From positions 14,158,501-14,222,500 of the forward strand of contig NC_092569.1 of assembly GCF_037975245.1 (NCBI RefSeq): DNA of 64,000 nt, written 5' to 3'. Under the pieces are notes generated by a model. The model worked only from the letters and a program-made list of their open reading frames with translations, ran no database searches and was not told the DNA's origin. A program made the translations under genes and the position numbers. The stretch is from Apostichopus japonicus. Its lineage: Eukaryota > Echinodermata > Holothuroidea > Aspidochirotida > Stichopodidae. Below are positions 13,401 to 21,832 of the stretch, in pieces; within the stretch, counting starts at the first letter, position 1; each line of letters starts with the position of its first letter.

Positions 13401-16400
13401 TAGTGCCAATCCTGCTCCCATCCGATACTATCGAACCGATGAGAAAGATTGCACTTAAAGAGAACAGAGCAACGGCTGGCATCAGCAATGGCAATCCGTA
13501 CGTTTTTGCAAGCACGCAGAATTCTATCAGTCATGTGTCAGGCTGGCATGCTGTTAATGCAGTCTGCACGAAGCTGAATGTTCAGAGAATAGATCTTCTG
13601 ACAGCAACCAAAAACCGTCATCGTGTCAGCACCATGTATGCCGCATTAGAGATACCAGAAAATGAAAGGAGGTTCTTCTACAGTCATATGGGGCACTCTA
13701 AGGAAACAAACCAAGACATATATCAGGCACCACTGGCTCTGATGGAGATCATCAAAGTTGGAAGAACTCTACACCAGATTGATGGTGAGTGAACATTTAC
13801 ATATTAGAATTAATCTTTAGCAGTTTTGAAGCATGAAGTTTCTATGTAAATGGAACTGTCACTTTTTCATATGAACAAAGTCTATGACAAAATGGAATTA
13901 CCATATTTAATGCAGGGTAAAATGGAATTCAAGATTTTTTAATATAGAAAAACCCTTTTTTTGAAACTGAAAATCAGTGCCCCTATGACAGCCAGCCAGC
14001 ACCATGCACAAAGTTGTCCAGGGATCATAAAAAAGGCAAGGCCTTTCATATTATTTTCTACAGGTGGTGCAGATCTGCCTGACACAACGACAGACAACAC
14101 CTGTGAAGCTAGTCAAAGTCGACCATCTACTGGTAAGTAGAAGGGCCACCATTTATTACCTTCTCAAGCTGAAAGAGGGTGATAATTTTGGCCTGTAGTA
14201 TTCCCCACCTGTCAGAAGAGGTGAATAATGGGGAGGCCTAGGAGCACTTATTCTTCATTTGGATATAAGAGGAAACAAGGGAATTTGCCGAATTTGGCGG
14301 TGGGACAGAATAATTGAGGTGGAAAGAAGATTATTATTCCTGGACCACGTTGTTTGTCAACAATAACACTAACAGAGCAAAAAAAAAAGGCTTAACAAGA
14401 GAACCGTCTTACTCCGGCCAAGTCGTCAAAATATGAATTTATCTGACAGCTTTCCCATATGCAACGACATGACTGTCTATATAGGCCCACTTAGTATAAG
14501 TGGGCCTCCTTCTCCCTCCTTATCACACCCCTGACTGTGAGCATTATGCAACTCATCACACAAAACACTACTTCTTTTGTTATTTTGGTCACGTGTGTAT
14601 ACAGCAATATATTTGACCCATTCCCCAGCTCGGTCCCTGGACTCTAGATGGTCCTTCGCTCAGTTAATCCTTTACGTTTGACCCCTAGCTCTTTTGAATA
14701 GTCCTGGCTATGCCACTGGCTATTCTGTGTTGCTGTTGGACATATATCACCTCTCCCCGGTTGTTGCTTCCCACCCAGTTTCTAATTGGGGGCATGTAAA
14801 ACAACTTTGGGGGGCACGCTTCGGAGACTGACCATATGTCGACAAGATAGGGCAGGAGGTAGGAGTGACATAGGGAAGTCAATACTAAGGGGGGGGGGGT
14901 TGTAATCAGGCGAGCACCAGGAACAAGGATGCAACTACTGAGGAAAGGGGGGAGTCACACCCTCCTCGTCTCGGGGACTTTGCACCCAAGCCTAAACCAA
15001 ACCAACCAAAGGTATGGAATCAGATGGCAAACTGTCCCTTTTTTTTTTGCTCTTTCCACAGGTTTGTCTGAAGGAAGAAGTGAATGTGGCAGTCAATCCC
15101 GATCACGTAAACGTAAGAATTGTACACTTTATTAGCTCATACTTTGTGTGAATTTATATCAAAGTGCAGTTCTAGCCATCAATTCATCTATCTGCCATTG
15201 TTGTTGAATAATAATAATTGTCGGCAAGGATTGTTCCTGACCAGTCATAGGGTGTGCAAGATAACCTAGGGTTCATGTTGGCCTGTGTGATCAAGTGGCT
15301 AGAGAAACCAAGCAGTAGCCAAGAAGTCCTGGATTAAACTCAGGGTCCGTCATACCAAAGACAAATAATAGGTTCCATAGTTTTCACCTCGCACCTGGCT
15401 TATGCATGCTACTCATACTTTATCATTTGACCTACTGTATAGTGTTTGATAAGTTAATGCCAGATGAGGCTGATTGCACCAGGACCGTACTTATAGTGTT
15501 TAGTTTTTACACCTGTTTATATGTTGAACTGATCATTACATTGAGATACTGGCCTCTGGAAATTACAGCATTTAGGCATACAAGTTACACAACCGAGAAA
15601 GAAGGACAGAAGTAGTAACAGCGCAGCATCAGTCACATGCAACTAAGTCTTTGCAGCAGCAGCAGCAACAGCTGAGATACAGTTAACATGTGAAGACACA
15701 ATACCTAACCTGTCACTTTTTGGCAATGCCTTTATATTTTAGGTTCCAAGTGCACTGATGGGAGATCACAGAAAGAAACCACCACACAAAAGAAACGTAA
15801 GTCTGAAATGATTTGAATGGTATGTTTCAGTATTATGACCTTCAGCACAACTGATAAACTTCACTACATCACCTACTATAAATCTATCCCTGCCCTTTTC
15901 AGACATCAGGCATACTGTAAGTTTTAGTGTGTAGAAACGTGAGTTCAGATTAATTTTTTTTTAAATTTTTTTTGCATGAGAACCTCAGTGCTGTTGAAGA
16001 ATTTGCACAGTAATTTCATCCACAACTTTTCCAGAGATGGCCAGCATTGGACCTTATGAAGGTCCAATGAACATCATCAGACATTTATTAGAGGGTGCCT
16101 CTATGATACCTGCATCTTTTCTGATTACAAAATATCCTTCATTAGTGGATAATCTGAGAGCAGCAGTGTCTATTATCCTAGCTCCCTCACAACAAAATAA
16201 AGTCTTAGAAGAAAGCCTTTTACTGTCACATCTTGAAGCCTCCCTTTCTGCAGGGGATGATAGAAAAAGCCCACAGTATTTCCCGCCTGTGGTAGGAGGC
16301 AATTATATCTACACGTATGTGTTGATGTGTCATTAAACATTATCTAACCAGTATCAGTCACATCTTGAAGCACTGAGGAGGCGGGCAGCAGGGTTAGTTA

Positions 16401-17667
16401 TATCTGTCTCAAATAAATCTACAGCCGCTTTATTGAGTAAGAGCCCCCCACAGTCTAAATTGGTTTTTGTTCTGCTAGCTGCAAACAGATCAATGCATAT
16501 TTTAGAACAAATTTCCTGTCAAATATTGTTACTAAGATGAATTAAGTTTGATTTGTTTAAAACATGTTCTGGCATGATTTTGAGAGTGCCTTAGCCTAAT
16601 TGAATAGAAATTTCAGCTAGCAATCCAGGGGTGGAGTTTGAGCACACGTTGTATTCTTGAGCGGTACCTGACCTCCACGCTCAAAGAGGGGTTGGCAACT
16701 TCCATGTTGCCGTCTGGGTATTACCCCGGCCTTCACACTGATATCACACCACAAAGGCGCTACCTTCTTCCTTGTCATGGTGAAGGTTTGCAGGCAACAT
16801 AAAATAGTTCATGGAAAACACTACTGAACACCCATGTGTTGATATGTCGTTAAACTCTACCTACCTACCTTCATAGAAAAAAAAAAGAAAAAACACATGT
16901 CTGTTAACTTAGAGAATTGCATTTGCGAGAACTTTACTGTATTTGTAATCTTAACCATTCTGCTAATTTTCAGAAAGAAAATATGTCCAGTGGAAGCCCA
17001 AAGAAGAAAAGGATTTGAAAAACCACTTTGCAGCCTATATTAATGGGACAGCTCACCATAAACTGCCTGGTATGTATAATTGACTAATAGTTGAAGAAGC
17101 AAAAGTCCAAAGCCTCTGTGAGTCGGTGGAGAGGCACCTAGCAACAGAAGCCTCACAGCCTGTGTACAAGGCGTTCGGAAACTGGTGTTGCTTTCCTAGC
17201 GGCTGAACCACCTATAAATTGTGTCATGCCCACTATTGAGGAAACTCAAGTGGCATTGGAGCAATTAACAGACTGGCAGGATATAGACTCTGAATTTAGG
17301 CAACATTAAAAGTGTACTACTGACCTTGAATCTAGTCACTTAAGATAAACTTAAGTCAATATATTTCTGTTCCTTGTACTAAAAGCGCATGATGAGTTCC
17401 TTTGACAATATGGGGAAGACAACAAGAGGGCTGGGGTTCTGGGTTAGAAAATGTTACAAATCACCCTCCTACAGTATTTACCCCTCAATTTTTTTATTTT
17501 ATCATACTCCCACAGACAGGCAGCAAATTGAATCCTATCTGGAGAGGTCCAGCAAAGTTAACCATGACTGGAAAACTGTTAGGACCAAAGTATTTAATGA
17601 GGCAGCAAAAGTGAAGAAAATTGCAAAGAACAGAGAGACAGAGCTGCAGATCTTCACAGATGAATAA
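1427..17667 (+). CDS. SET methyltransferase - zinc finger - tyrosine recombinase - SANT-like fusion protein (whole gene)
   Basis: Nine exons join in frame: 1427-1429, 2695-2800, 4164-4317, 10318-13784, 14064-14132, 15062-15112, 15743-15796, 16974-17069, 17516-17667. They give 1,383 codons plus stop. Domains in order: SET (about 25-155) with GSGV in the SAM-binding region, GRMVND in place of the usual NHS, and ELRYDYG carrying the active-site Tyr; five and a half 70-residue repeats (179-570); a C2H2 finger (about 707) and a C2HC finger (about 785); a tyrosine recombinase domain with NARRGGE (Arg 1062/1063), NRHR (Arg 1188), MGHS (His 1214) and DIYQAP (Tyr 1223); a basic linker; a Trp-containing SANT-like end. 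The SET part resembles KMT5A-type lysine methyltransferases, whose classic target is histone H4 K20. Substrate, DNA target and mobility are unknown. It could be a host gene derived from a Crypton-like recombinase or a gene carried by an element. Confidence 0.83.
1550..1660. repeat. AGGCTA/TAGGCC-rich short repeats in intron 1
   Basis: Repeated taggctaacct, tagcctaacg and gctagcctaggc motifs in both orientations, able to pair locally. The rest of intron 1 (1430-2694) holds nothing that I recognise. Confidence 0.4.
2695..2800 (+). CDS. Exon 2 of SET-recombinase gene: N-terminus and start of SET
   Basis: Acceptor ttttaaaatgcag, donor gtgagt after a phase-1 G. The frame reads RPKRHQSSPFQD... and ends DGFAVKFIDNNIG, matching the beta strand that precedes the SET GxG in KMT5A-like proteins. 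Translation could start at an in-frame ATG overlapping the acceptor (2689-2691) or at an ATG-only exon 1 (1427-1429, followed at once by gtgagt). Both give the same frame. Confidence 0.7.
3770..3965. repeat. Dispersed repeat with GTTCAGG..TTGAGGTCAAA motif
   Basis: Contains gggtgttcaggaagttgaggtcaaaa-type sequence (in pieces) shared with 17930-18130 and with the cluster at 19480-19900. The repeat family is unnamed here. Confidence 0.45.
4164..4317 (+). CDS. Exon 3 of SET-recombinase gene: first half of SET domain
   Basis: Acceptor ctttctttccaag, donor gtaagt. Phase 1 in, phase 2 out. It encodes GSGVFTTKPFPCGSFLLEYS, followed by EHVSREEGE and a SYGSFLFFYGKHKW end. This is the SAM-binding N-terminal part of a SET domain (GxG, then the EY-G strand). 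The split Trp/Cys codon is completed by exon 4 across a 6-kb intron. Confidence 0.82.
4806..4862 (+). repeat. SINE-like conserved core fragment
   Basis: Contains cctgcagtaatctctgcctg and tcataagaggtgactaaaag. The same core recurs at 14190-14236 and 16262-16300. It resembles the conserved central domains of metazoan SINEs; I do not assign a family. Confidence 0.5.
5030..5245. repeat. Diverged outlier copy of the ~600-bp unit
   Basis: Shares the cacaccctcttgaaaactt, gtatgttgacatcataaa and attcattatgatgtt blocks with the main array that begins at 5845. It includes a poly-G run near 5197. Confidence 0.5.
5845..9712 (+). repeat. Tandem array of about 6.5 copies of a ~600-bp unit (intron 3)
   Basis: The anchor gctgtccacctaat occurs near 5924, 6511, 7092, 7708, 8307, 8912 and 9515, giving spacings of about 580-616. 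Every unit carries the same blocks: a cacaccctcttaaaaacttt block, ggaaaggggagccagctagg, tccaatgaacctattcc, and a TG-rich stretch. Units differ by small indels and substitutions. The short open frames in each unit are not maintained between copies, so I read it as a non-coding satellite-like array inside intron 3. Confidence 0.93.
9713..10317 (+). other. End of intron 3, no gene seen
   Basis: Sequence becomes unique after the last tandem unit and ends in the exon 4 acceptor. A short open frame (9675-9920) has no coding character. Confidence 0.5.
10318..13784 (+). CDS. Exon 4 of SET-recombinase gene: SET C-half, repeats, zinc fingers, recombinase
   Basis: Acceptor ttcatatctttgcag; the exon opens CIDATF..NFGRMVND, completing the SET domain with LCLFSN and ELRYDYG. 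The donor gtgagt follows GATG at 13784, so the two further codons and stop in the open frame are intronic. The 3,467-nt exon carries the six repeat units, an acidic Ser-rich segment, CPFC-x9-H-x4-H and CPNC-x9-H-x3-C fingers, and the recombinase core. The long helical stretch before NARRGGE fits a core-binding subdomain. R, R, H and Y catalytic positions are all present; the His of the HxxR box appears to be Thr, as also happens in divergent eukaryotic recombinases. Confidence 0.88.
10591..11766 (+). repeat. Coding minisatellite, 210-nt unit, five full copies and one partial
   Basis: Units begin near 10591, 10801, 11011, 11221, 11431 and 11641 with exact 210-nt spacing (70 codons), so the frame is kept. 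Each unit carries GPLEGETAGLESRSS, then DTSDKQSTGKSATREAPTA and an LDLNQK block. Copies are nearly identical at nucleotide level, with a few replacements (PLEG/PSER, KR/KQ/KP/RQ). This is the pattern of recent expansion or homogenisation. The peptide is charged, Ser/Thr-rich and probably disordered. Confidence 0.95.
14064..14132 (+). CDS. Exon 5 of SET-recombinase gene (linker)
   Basis: A 69-nt exon, acceptor ttttctacag, donor gtaagt, phase 1-1. It encodes GADLPDTTTDNTCEASQSRP-like low-complexity sequence between the recombinase and the C-terminal domain. Symmetric phase means it can be skipped without frameshift. Confidence 0.68.
14190..14236 (+). repeat. SINE-like conserved core fragment
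   Basis: Contains gcctgtagtattccccacct and gtcagaagaggtgaa, matching the cores at 4806 and 16262. It lies in the intron between exons 5 and 6. Confidence 0.5.
15062..15112 (+). CDS. Exon 6 of SET-recombinase gene (linker)
   Basis: A 51-nt exon, acceptor ctctttccacag, donor gtaaga, phase 1-1. It encodes GLSEGRSECGSQSRSRK, a Ser/Arg-rich basic linker that could act in nuclear import. Confidence 0.65.
15284..15352 (+). repeat. tRNA-derived SINE head (degenerate)
   Basis: gtgatcaagtggctagag resembles an A box and ggattaaactc, about 35 nt later, a decayed B box (GGTTCGANTCC). Spacing fits a tRNA-like promoter. Stem complementarity is poor, so it is not a functional tRNA. Confidence 0.45.
15743..15796 (+). 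CDS. Exon 7 of SET-recombinase gene (linker)
   Basis: A 54-nt exon, acceptor tttatattttag, donor gtaagt, phase 1-1. It encodes SKCTDGRSQKETTTQKK, another basic linker. It splices in frame either to 16974 (main model) or to 16035 (alternative end). Confidence 0.65.
16035..16336 (+). CDS. Possible alternative terminal exon with SINE-derived tail
   Basis: Acceptor cacaacttttccag at 16034; joining exon 7 here gives Q then MASIGPYEGPMN in an open frame of about 100 codons ending at 16336. The first two thirds look coding (amphipathic Leu-rich segments). The last third coincides with a SINE-like repeat (about 16262-16345), including the stop. No phase-1 donor of good quality leads on to exon 8, so it would be a truncating alternative end lacking the SANT-like domain. 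It may also be chance open sequence. Confidence 0.35.
16262..16345 (+). repeat. SINE-like core plus tail
   Basis: The core cagtatttcccgcctgtggt is followed by a tail tgtgttgatgtgtcattaaa that also ends the repeat fragment at 16690-16875. It supplies the last codons and stop of the 16035 open frame. Confidence 0.5.
16680..16880 (+). repeat. SINE/LINE 3'-end fragment with CTAC tail
   Basis: It ends tgttgatatgtcgttaaact followed by ctacctacctacc, a microsatellite-like tail typical of the 3' end of non-LTR elements. The tail matches the one at 16310-16340. Confidence 0.45.
16974..17069 (+). CDS. Exon 8 of SET-recombinase gene: first half of SANT-like domain
   Basis: Acceptor tgctaattttcag, donor gtatgt, phase 1-1, 96 nt. 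It encodes RKYVQWKPKEEKDLKNHFAA followed by YINGTAHHKLP. The Trp-x-x-x-E-x-x-x-L-x-x-x-F spacing fits helix 1 of a Myb/SANT-like fold. Related metazoan recombinase-like proteins end in a similar Trp-rich module. Confidence 0.75.
17516..17667 (+). CDS. Exon 9 (terminal) of SET-recombinase gene: second half of SANT-like domain
   Basis: Acceptor atcatactcccacag, stop TAA at 17665-17667. It encodes RQQIESYLERS, then NHDWKTVRTKVFNEA and a Lys-rich C-terminal helix. DWKTVRTKVFN is the typical recognition-helix position of a SANT-like module. An AATAAA lies at 18082-18087. A degenerate tandem copy of the exon's 3' half follows at 17727. Confidence 0.8.
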
Positions 17668-17862
17668 TCGTGAACTTCATGGTCACCCAAGGATGCCCCA
17701 AACCCATCAGTTTGCTGTATTACCTGTAATGAGGCAGCGAAAGCGAAGAAAATAGCAAAGAACAGAAAGAGGGAGTTGCAGATCTTTACAGATGAATAAC
17801 TAAAATATCTGTTAACTTCATGGTAACCCAAACCCATCAGCCTGCTGCACTACTTTTTATCT
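17594..17862 (+). repeat. Tandem duplication of the last exon's 3' half (133-bp period)
   Basis: Copy 1 (17594-17726) is the end of exon 9 plus 3' UTR. Copy 2 (17727-17862) repeats aatgaggcagcgaaagcgaa, gttgcagatctttacagatg and the aacccatcag block. Copy 2 keeps an open, Lys-rich frame ending in an equivalent TAA. Confidence 0.8.
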
Positions 17863-17929
17863 GGCTGATCACCCAATGCCCATTGACTTCAGTGGCTATT
17901 GGTGAAATTTTTATAACTTAGTAACATGT

Positions 17930-18130
17930 TCTAAAGCCTACTAAAATAGGTACAAAAGGTCATTTAGGGGTCAATTTTGGCTGTTTGGTAAACATTTACA
18001 AAATGCTTCTCATACAGATCATGTTGACTTTTATTGATAGGTGGTCAGTATTAGCATTGATCAGTGGTGTTCAGGGATTCAAATAAAATGTCATCAGGGG
18101 TCAGTTGACCCCAAATGGTACTTTCTCAAT
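17930..18130. repeat. Dispersed GGTCAGTATTA/TTCAGGGATT repeat
   Basis: gtggtcagtattagcattga and ggtgttcagggatt also occur in the 19480-19900 cluster. An AATAAA at 18082 inside it could serve the upstream gene. Confidence 0.5.
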
Positions 18131-18798
18131 GTTTGCATACTCGAACTGTATCTGGTGTGTTCAAAAGTATGAAGAAGGCCCAAAACATAAGTATTAATGA
18201 AGGCTAGGAACCTGGGTCGCACTGTGGCACTAAACAAAAACATGAACATGCAAGCCACAGCAACTGAATAACCTCAAACCAATCTGTGTATGGTTGTTTA
18301 TATAATTAAAATTATGCATGGCTTCACTGATGCCTTTTCACTAAACTGCCACTGCATTAAATTACACTCAGCCACCATGCATTGAGACTGATGAAGACTG
18401 ACTAGCCCCAAATTAGTTGGTATGGCATCAATCAAAGCTGTGGGGTAAGGAGAATGGGATTCTGCCCCAAAAAAGACATGTTCATTTGGTATTTCAGAGA
18501 TCAACAGTCCTGATTCTGTGGAGTTAACTGTGTTTAAACCTTGTCATAGTCATGTTTATTTGTTCTGTTCATTTGTCATAGTCATGTTTAGAGTCATGTT
18601 TGTTTAGCCATAAATAACCAACCTTAATAATGCACTTAAATCTGTTTAAGAACATGTTTTAATAGTTCTATGTGCTCACCATGAAGTTCATACTGTAGAA
18701 AGATAGCTGCAAACTGCTGCTTCATAGTTTAAAAACGGTCAGTGAATTTGAGGTTCTTTTTATAAAACACTGGCCAAAAGCTTTTTAAATTTTTTCCA

Positions 18799-19300
18799 TT
18801 CATTTGTTCTGTTCTCTTTAAATTTCTAACTAGGAAGCTGCCCCAGAGGTGGATGACATTACAGAATGCTAAAAGCATTTCCTTCTATTTCTAACTTGAT
18901 AAAGTTCATTGCATCTTCCGTTCATTTGTTCTGTTCTCTTTAAATTTCTAACTAGGAAGCTGCCCCAGAGGTGGATGACATTACAGAATGCTAAAAGCAT
19001 TTCCTTCTATTTCTAACTTGATAAAGTTCATTGCATTTTCCATTCATTTGTTCTGTTCTCTTTAAATTTCTAACTAGGAAGCTGCCCCAGAGGTGGATGA
19101 TATTACAGAATGCTAAAAGCATTTCCTTCTATTTCTAACTTGATAAAGTTCATTGCATCTTCCGTTCATTTGTTCTGTTCTCTTTAAATTTCTAACTAGG
19201 AAGCTGCCCCGGAGGTGGATGATATTACAGAATGCTAAAAGCATTTCCTTCTATTTCTAACTTGATAAAGTTCATTGCATCTTCCGTTCATTTGTTCTGT
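18799..19300 (+). repeat. Tandem repeat, four 122-bp units, each with a splice-acceptor-like site
   Basis: ttcatttgttctgt starts at 18799, 18921, 19043, 19165 and 19287, an exact 122-nt period. Each unit contains a pyrimidine-rich ctctttaaatttctaactag followed by an open reading of EAAPEVDDITEC and a stop. Differences between units in that stretch are synonymous (CCA/CCG, GAC/GAT). Confidence 0.9.
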
Positions 19301-19479
19301 AAGTTTAATGCATTTTAAAATTTGAAGCGCTTTTATTGTTGTGCAGGGTCTTATTGCACCAATACAACTGGCTTCTGCTAGGTTGTTTTGCTAAATGCAC
19401 ACACAACTTGTTAAATGTGAAGCGTGCACAGAAAGCTTTGCTTCAAATAATGTGTATATGTTGTCATTATGACTAATGG

Positions 19480-19900
19480 TACGTATGGGGTCATCAGGGA
19501 TTTGAGTCGAAGGTCAAATGGACTAATCGCTTCTTCTCCCACAGAATAAATATGATCATGATAGTTGGTCAGTATTATCATTGACAAATAGTACGTACAG
19601 GATGTTCAGGGATTTGAGGTCAAAGGTCATCTAGGGGTCATTTTGACCAAAAAGGTCATTTTGAGGTCAACTGAACAAAACGCTTCTTCTACAGATTGAA
19701 TTGGATGATCATAAAAGTTGTTCAGTATTATCGGTGACCAATGGTTCGTATGGGTTGTTCAGGGATTTAAGGTGATGGTTGTTTATGGGTCATTTTGGCC
19801 ACAAAAAAAGCATTTTGGTGATCAAATAGACAGAATGCTTCCCCTCCCACAGATTTATTTAGATGATCATGATTGTTGGTCAGTATTATCATTAATCAAT
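19480..19900. repeat. Cluster of degenerate ~140-bp repeats with AGGTCA motifs
   Basis: Three degenerate units share a gatcat..ttggtcagtatta block, then a gtatggg..gttcaggga block and GGTCA-rich sequence. The same family lies at 3770 and 17930. Confidence 0.6.
19617..19629 (+). promoter_or_regulatory. Perfect DR1 nuclear-receptor-type element
   Basis: AGGTCAAAGGTCA, two AGGTCA half-sites separated by one A. This is the consensus for HNF4 or RXR heterodimers. It lies within a dispersed repeat, so it may be incidental. Confidence 0.35.
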
Positions 19901-20940
19901 AATAACTACCAATTTGCCATTTTTTGAAAACATGCAAAATGTATCTCCTCCTGCAGTGAAAGCATGTGGATGTTTTGTAGTTATCAAAGTTTAAACTTTT
20001 GTGTTTTGTTGTTGCAAAACATTTCATCTCAGTACTTCAAAGTAGGGCTTTTGCCGATGGATTGCCAACCTGAGCAAGGATTCACTTTTGTTAGATATTA
20101 CAGGGACATTGTATCTGAGCTTGTTCATGTATTTGCTTGCATAATTGGCATATCTAATGTCTCCTACTCCTTTATTGTTGTTGGTAGGCCTATACTTGTT
20201 GTGGTCTATAATGAATTTTTTCAAAGAATAGCAACATGTTATGCGACAATGATGAAGGCATTTTGCACCACAAGTCTCTTCCTGCAACTTGTAGATCTGC
20301 TGTATTGGCCCAAATATAATGTTGTCATGTATGATTCATTGTAGTTTACTTTTATAAAGCCTCTGCATTGTTCACAATGGATAAAAAGAACAAGGGAGAT
20401 GTGATGTTAACATGTGAAGTCTACTCTGTAAATATGATAAATACTCTAAAGGAGCTGCATTACATGAAAATACATGTGAACTGGAACAACAATTTATACA
20501 TTGTTTGTTGTCTATTTGTACATTGTTTATTGTCTATTTGTGCATTGTATACTGTCTATGCTGCAGTAAATGTCATTATTCTTTGCATCTGTATAGGTCA
20601 ACATCGTGAAGCTCAAACCATCAGCCAATTCTGAAGAGTTTTTTTTTATATCCTACTGAGCTTAAAATTTTGTCATCAGAATGCCAGATTAAGTTTTGAG
20701 GCTTCACTTCAACCAGAATTTTGAGACAATTTTCAAAATTCTTGAAAAGTCCAAAATGGCATATAATAGTAGAAATAGAAATGTTATACTAAAGACTTTA
20801 AAACTGGAACCTACTACCACTGTGTGTTCTCCATCTAAGATGCGAAGTAGCGGAAACCAAGTTCCCACAACTGGAGGAGAAGGCCGCTGAAGAAAGTGTA
20901 GGCGTAATCCTTAGACACAGTTAAAAATAATTGCTCAACA
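19901..20940. other. No gene supported
   Basis: An open frame at 19964-20344 has no recognisable domain, poor coding character and no convincing splice sites. A tgtttattgtctatttg repeat near 20510-20560 is the only local structure. Confidence 0.4.
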
Positions 20941-21160
20941 TGGGGTAAAATGTAACACCTCTATGGTGTAAAAAGGGAACATGGTCAATGGATGTGTAAA
21001 CTTTACACATTAATGATTTGGCAAAGTTTTACCTTACTGTGGGGGTAAAATGTTACCATGCAATGTGTAATTTATTTTACCAAATTAGCGTTGTGTAAAA
21101 TTTGCACAACAATGACCATGTTCCCTTTTGTACCCCACTTTGTGTAAATTTTACCCAAGT
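20941..21160. repeat. Foldback (imperfect inverted repeat), MITE-like
   Basis: aaaagggaacatggtcaatg at 20971-20990 is complementary to caatgaccatgttccctttt near 21110-21129. Flanking ggggtaaaat/attttaccc and gtgtaaa/tttacac motifs extend the arms to about 100 nt each around a short loop. No clear target-site duplication found. Confidence 0.6.
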
Positions 21161-21584
21161 CAAGCAGGGCACTGGTTTTACCCCACAGTTGTGTAGTTTT
21201 TTTGCAAAACAGTTGTGTAATATTAGCACTCCTTTTTGGTTACTTTTTATTTGCAAAACAGTTGTGTAATATTAGCACACCTTTTGGGGTTACTTTTACA
21301 CACACACTTGTGTAAATAATATAATTTTATGTATACTGTGAATGTTTCAAAATATTGTCAAAAACATATCCCTTTGAACAATTTGATATAGCTTCCATAT
21401 TTGCATATGCTTGCGTGTTAAGTAAGGTTGCAATACTTTTAAGATTTGGTATATATGACCCAACATGGGAACAAACATTGGCTCTTTGGCAAGGAAGCTA
21501 TGATCTCAGTGCAAGAAAATAAAACACTTGTAACATCAAAATGAACTGTTAAAATTTATTAAGACTTCTGTAAATAACTTTCAG

Positions 21585-21832
21585 CTCTCTTGCATAAAAC
21601 AGAACATGAAAAGCATTACAGTATTAGCGGCAACGCAGCCACATAGGCTAATACTATTTTTTACAGTAGGCTAAAATATGTTTTACAAATTGAAAAAATG
21701 GAAATTTCTCTCTTGCATAAAACAGAACATGAAAATCATAGAAGTGAATAGGATTACAATATAAGCAGCATTGCAGCCACATATATAGGTAAATAATATT
21801 TTTCACAGTAGGCTAAAATATTTTGCAGGGGA
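21585..21832. repeat. Tandem duplication, ~122-bp period
   Basis: ctcttgcataaaacagaaca occurs near 21587 and again near 21710, each followed by a gcagccacata block and cagtaggctaaaata. Two diverged copies, non-coding. Confidence 0.7.

Noticed and set aside
15284-15352. Functional tRNA gene
   Set aside because: B box is degenerate and stems do not pair; fits a SINE head.
19964-20344. 126-codon open frame
   Set aside because: No domain, biased hydrophobic low-complexity composition, no supporting splice sites.
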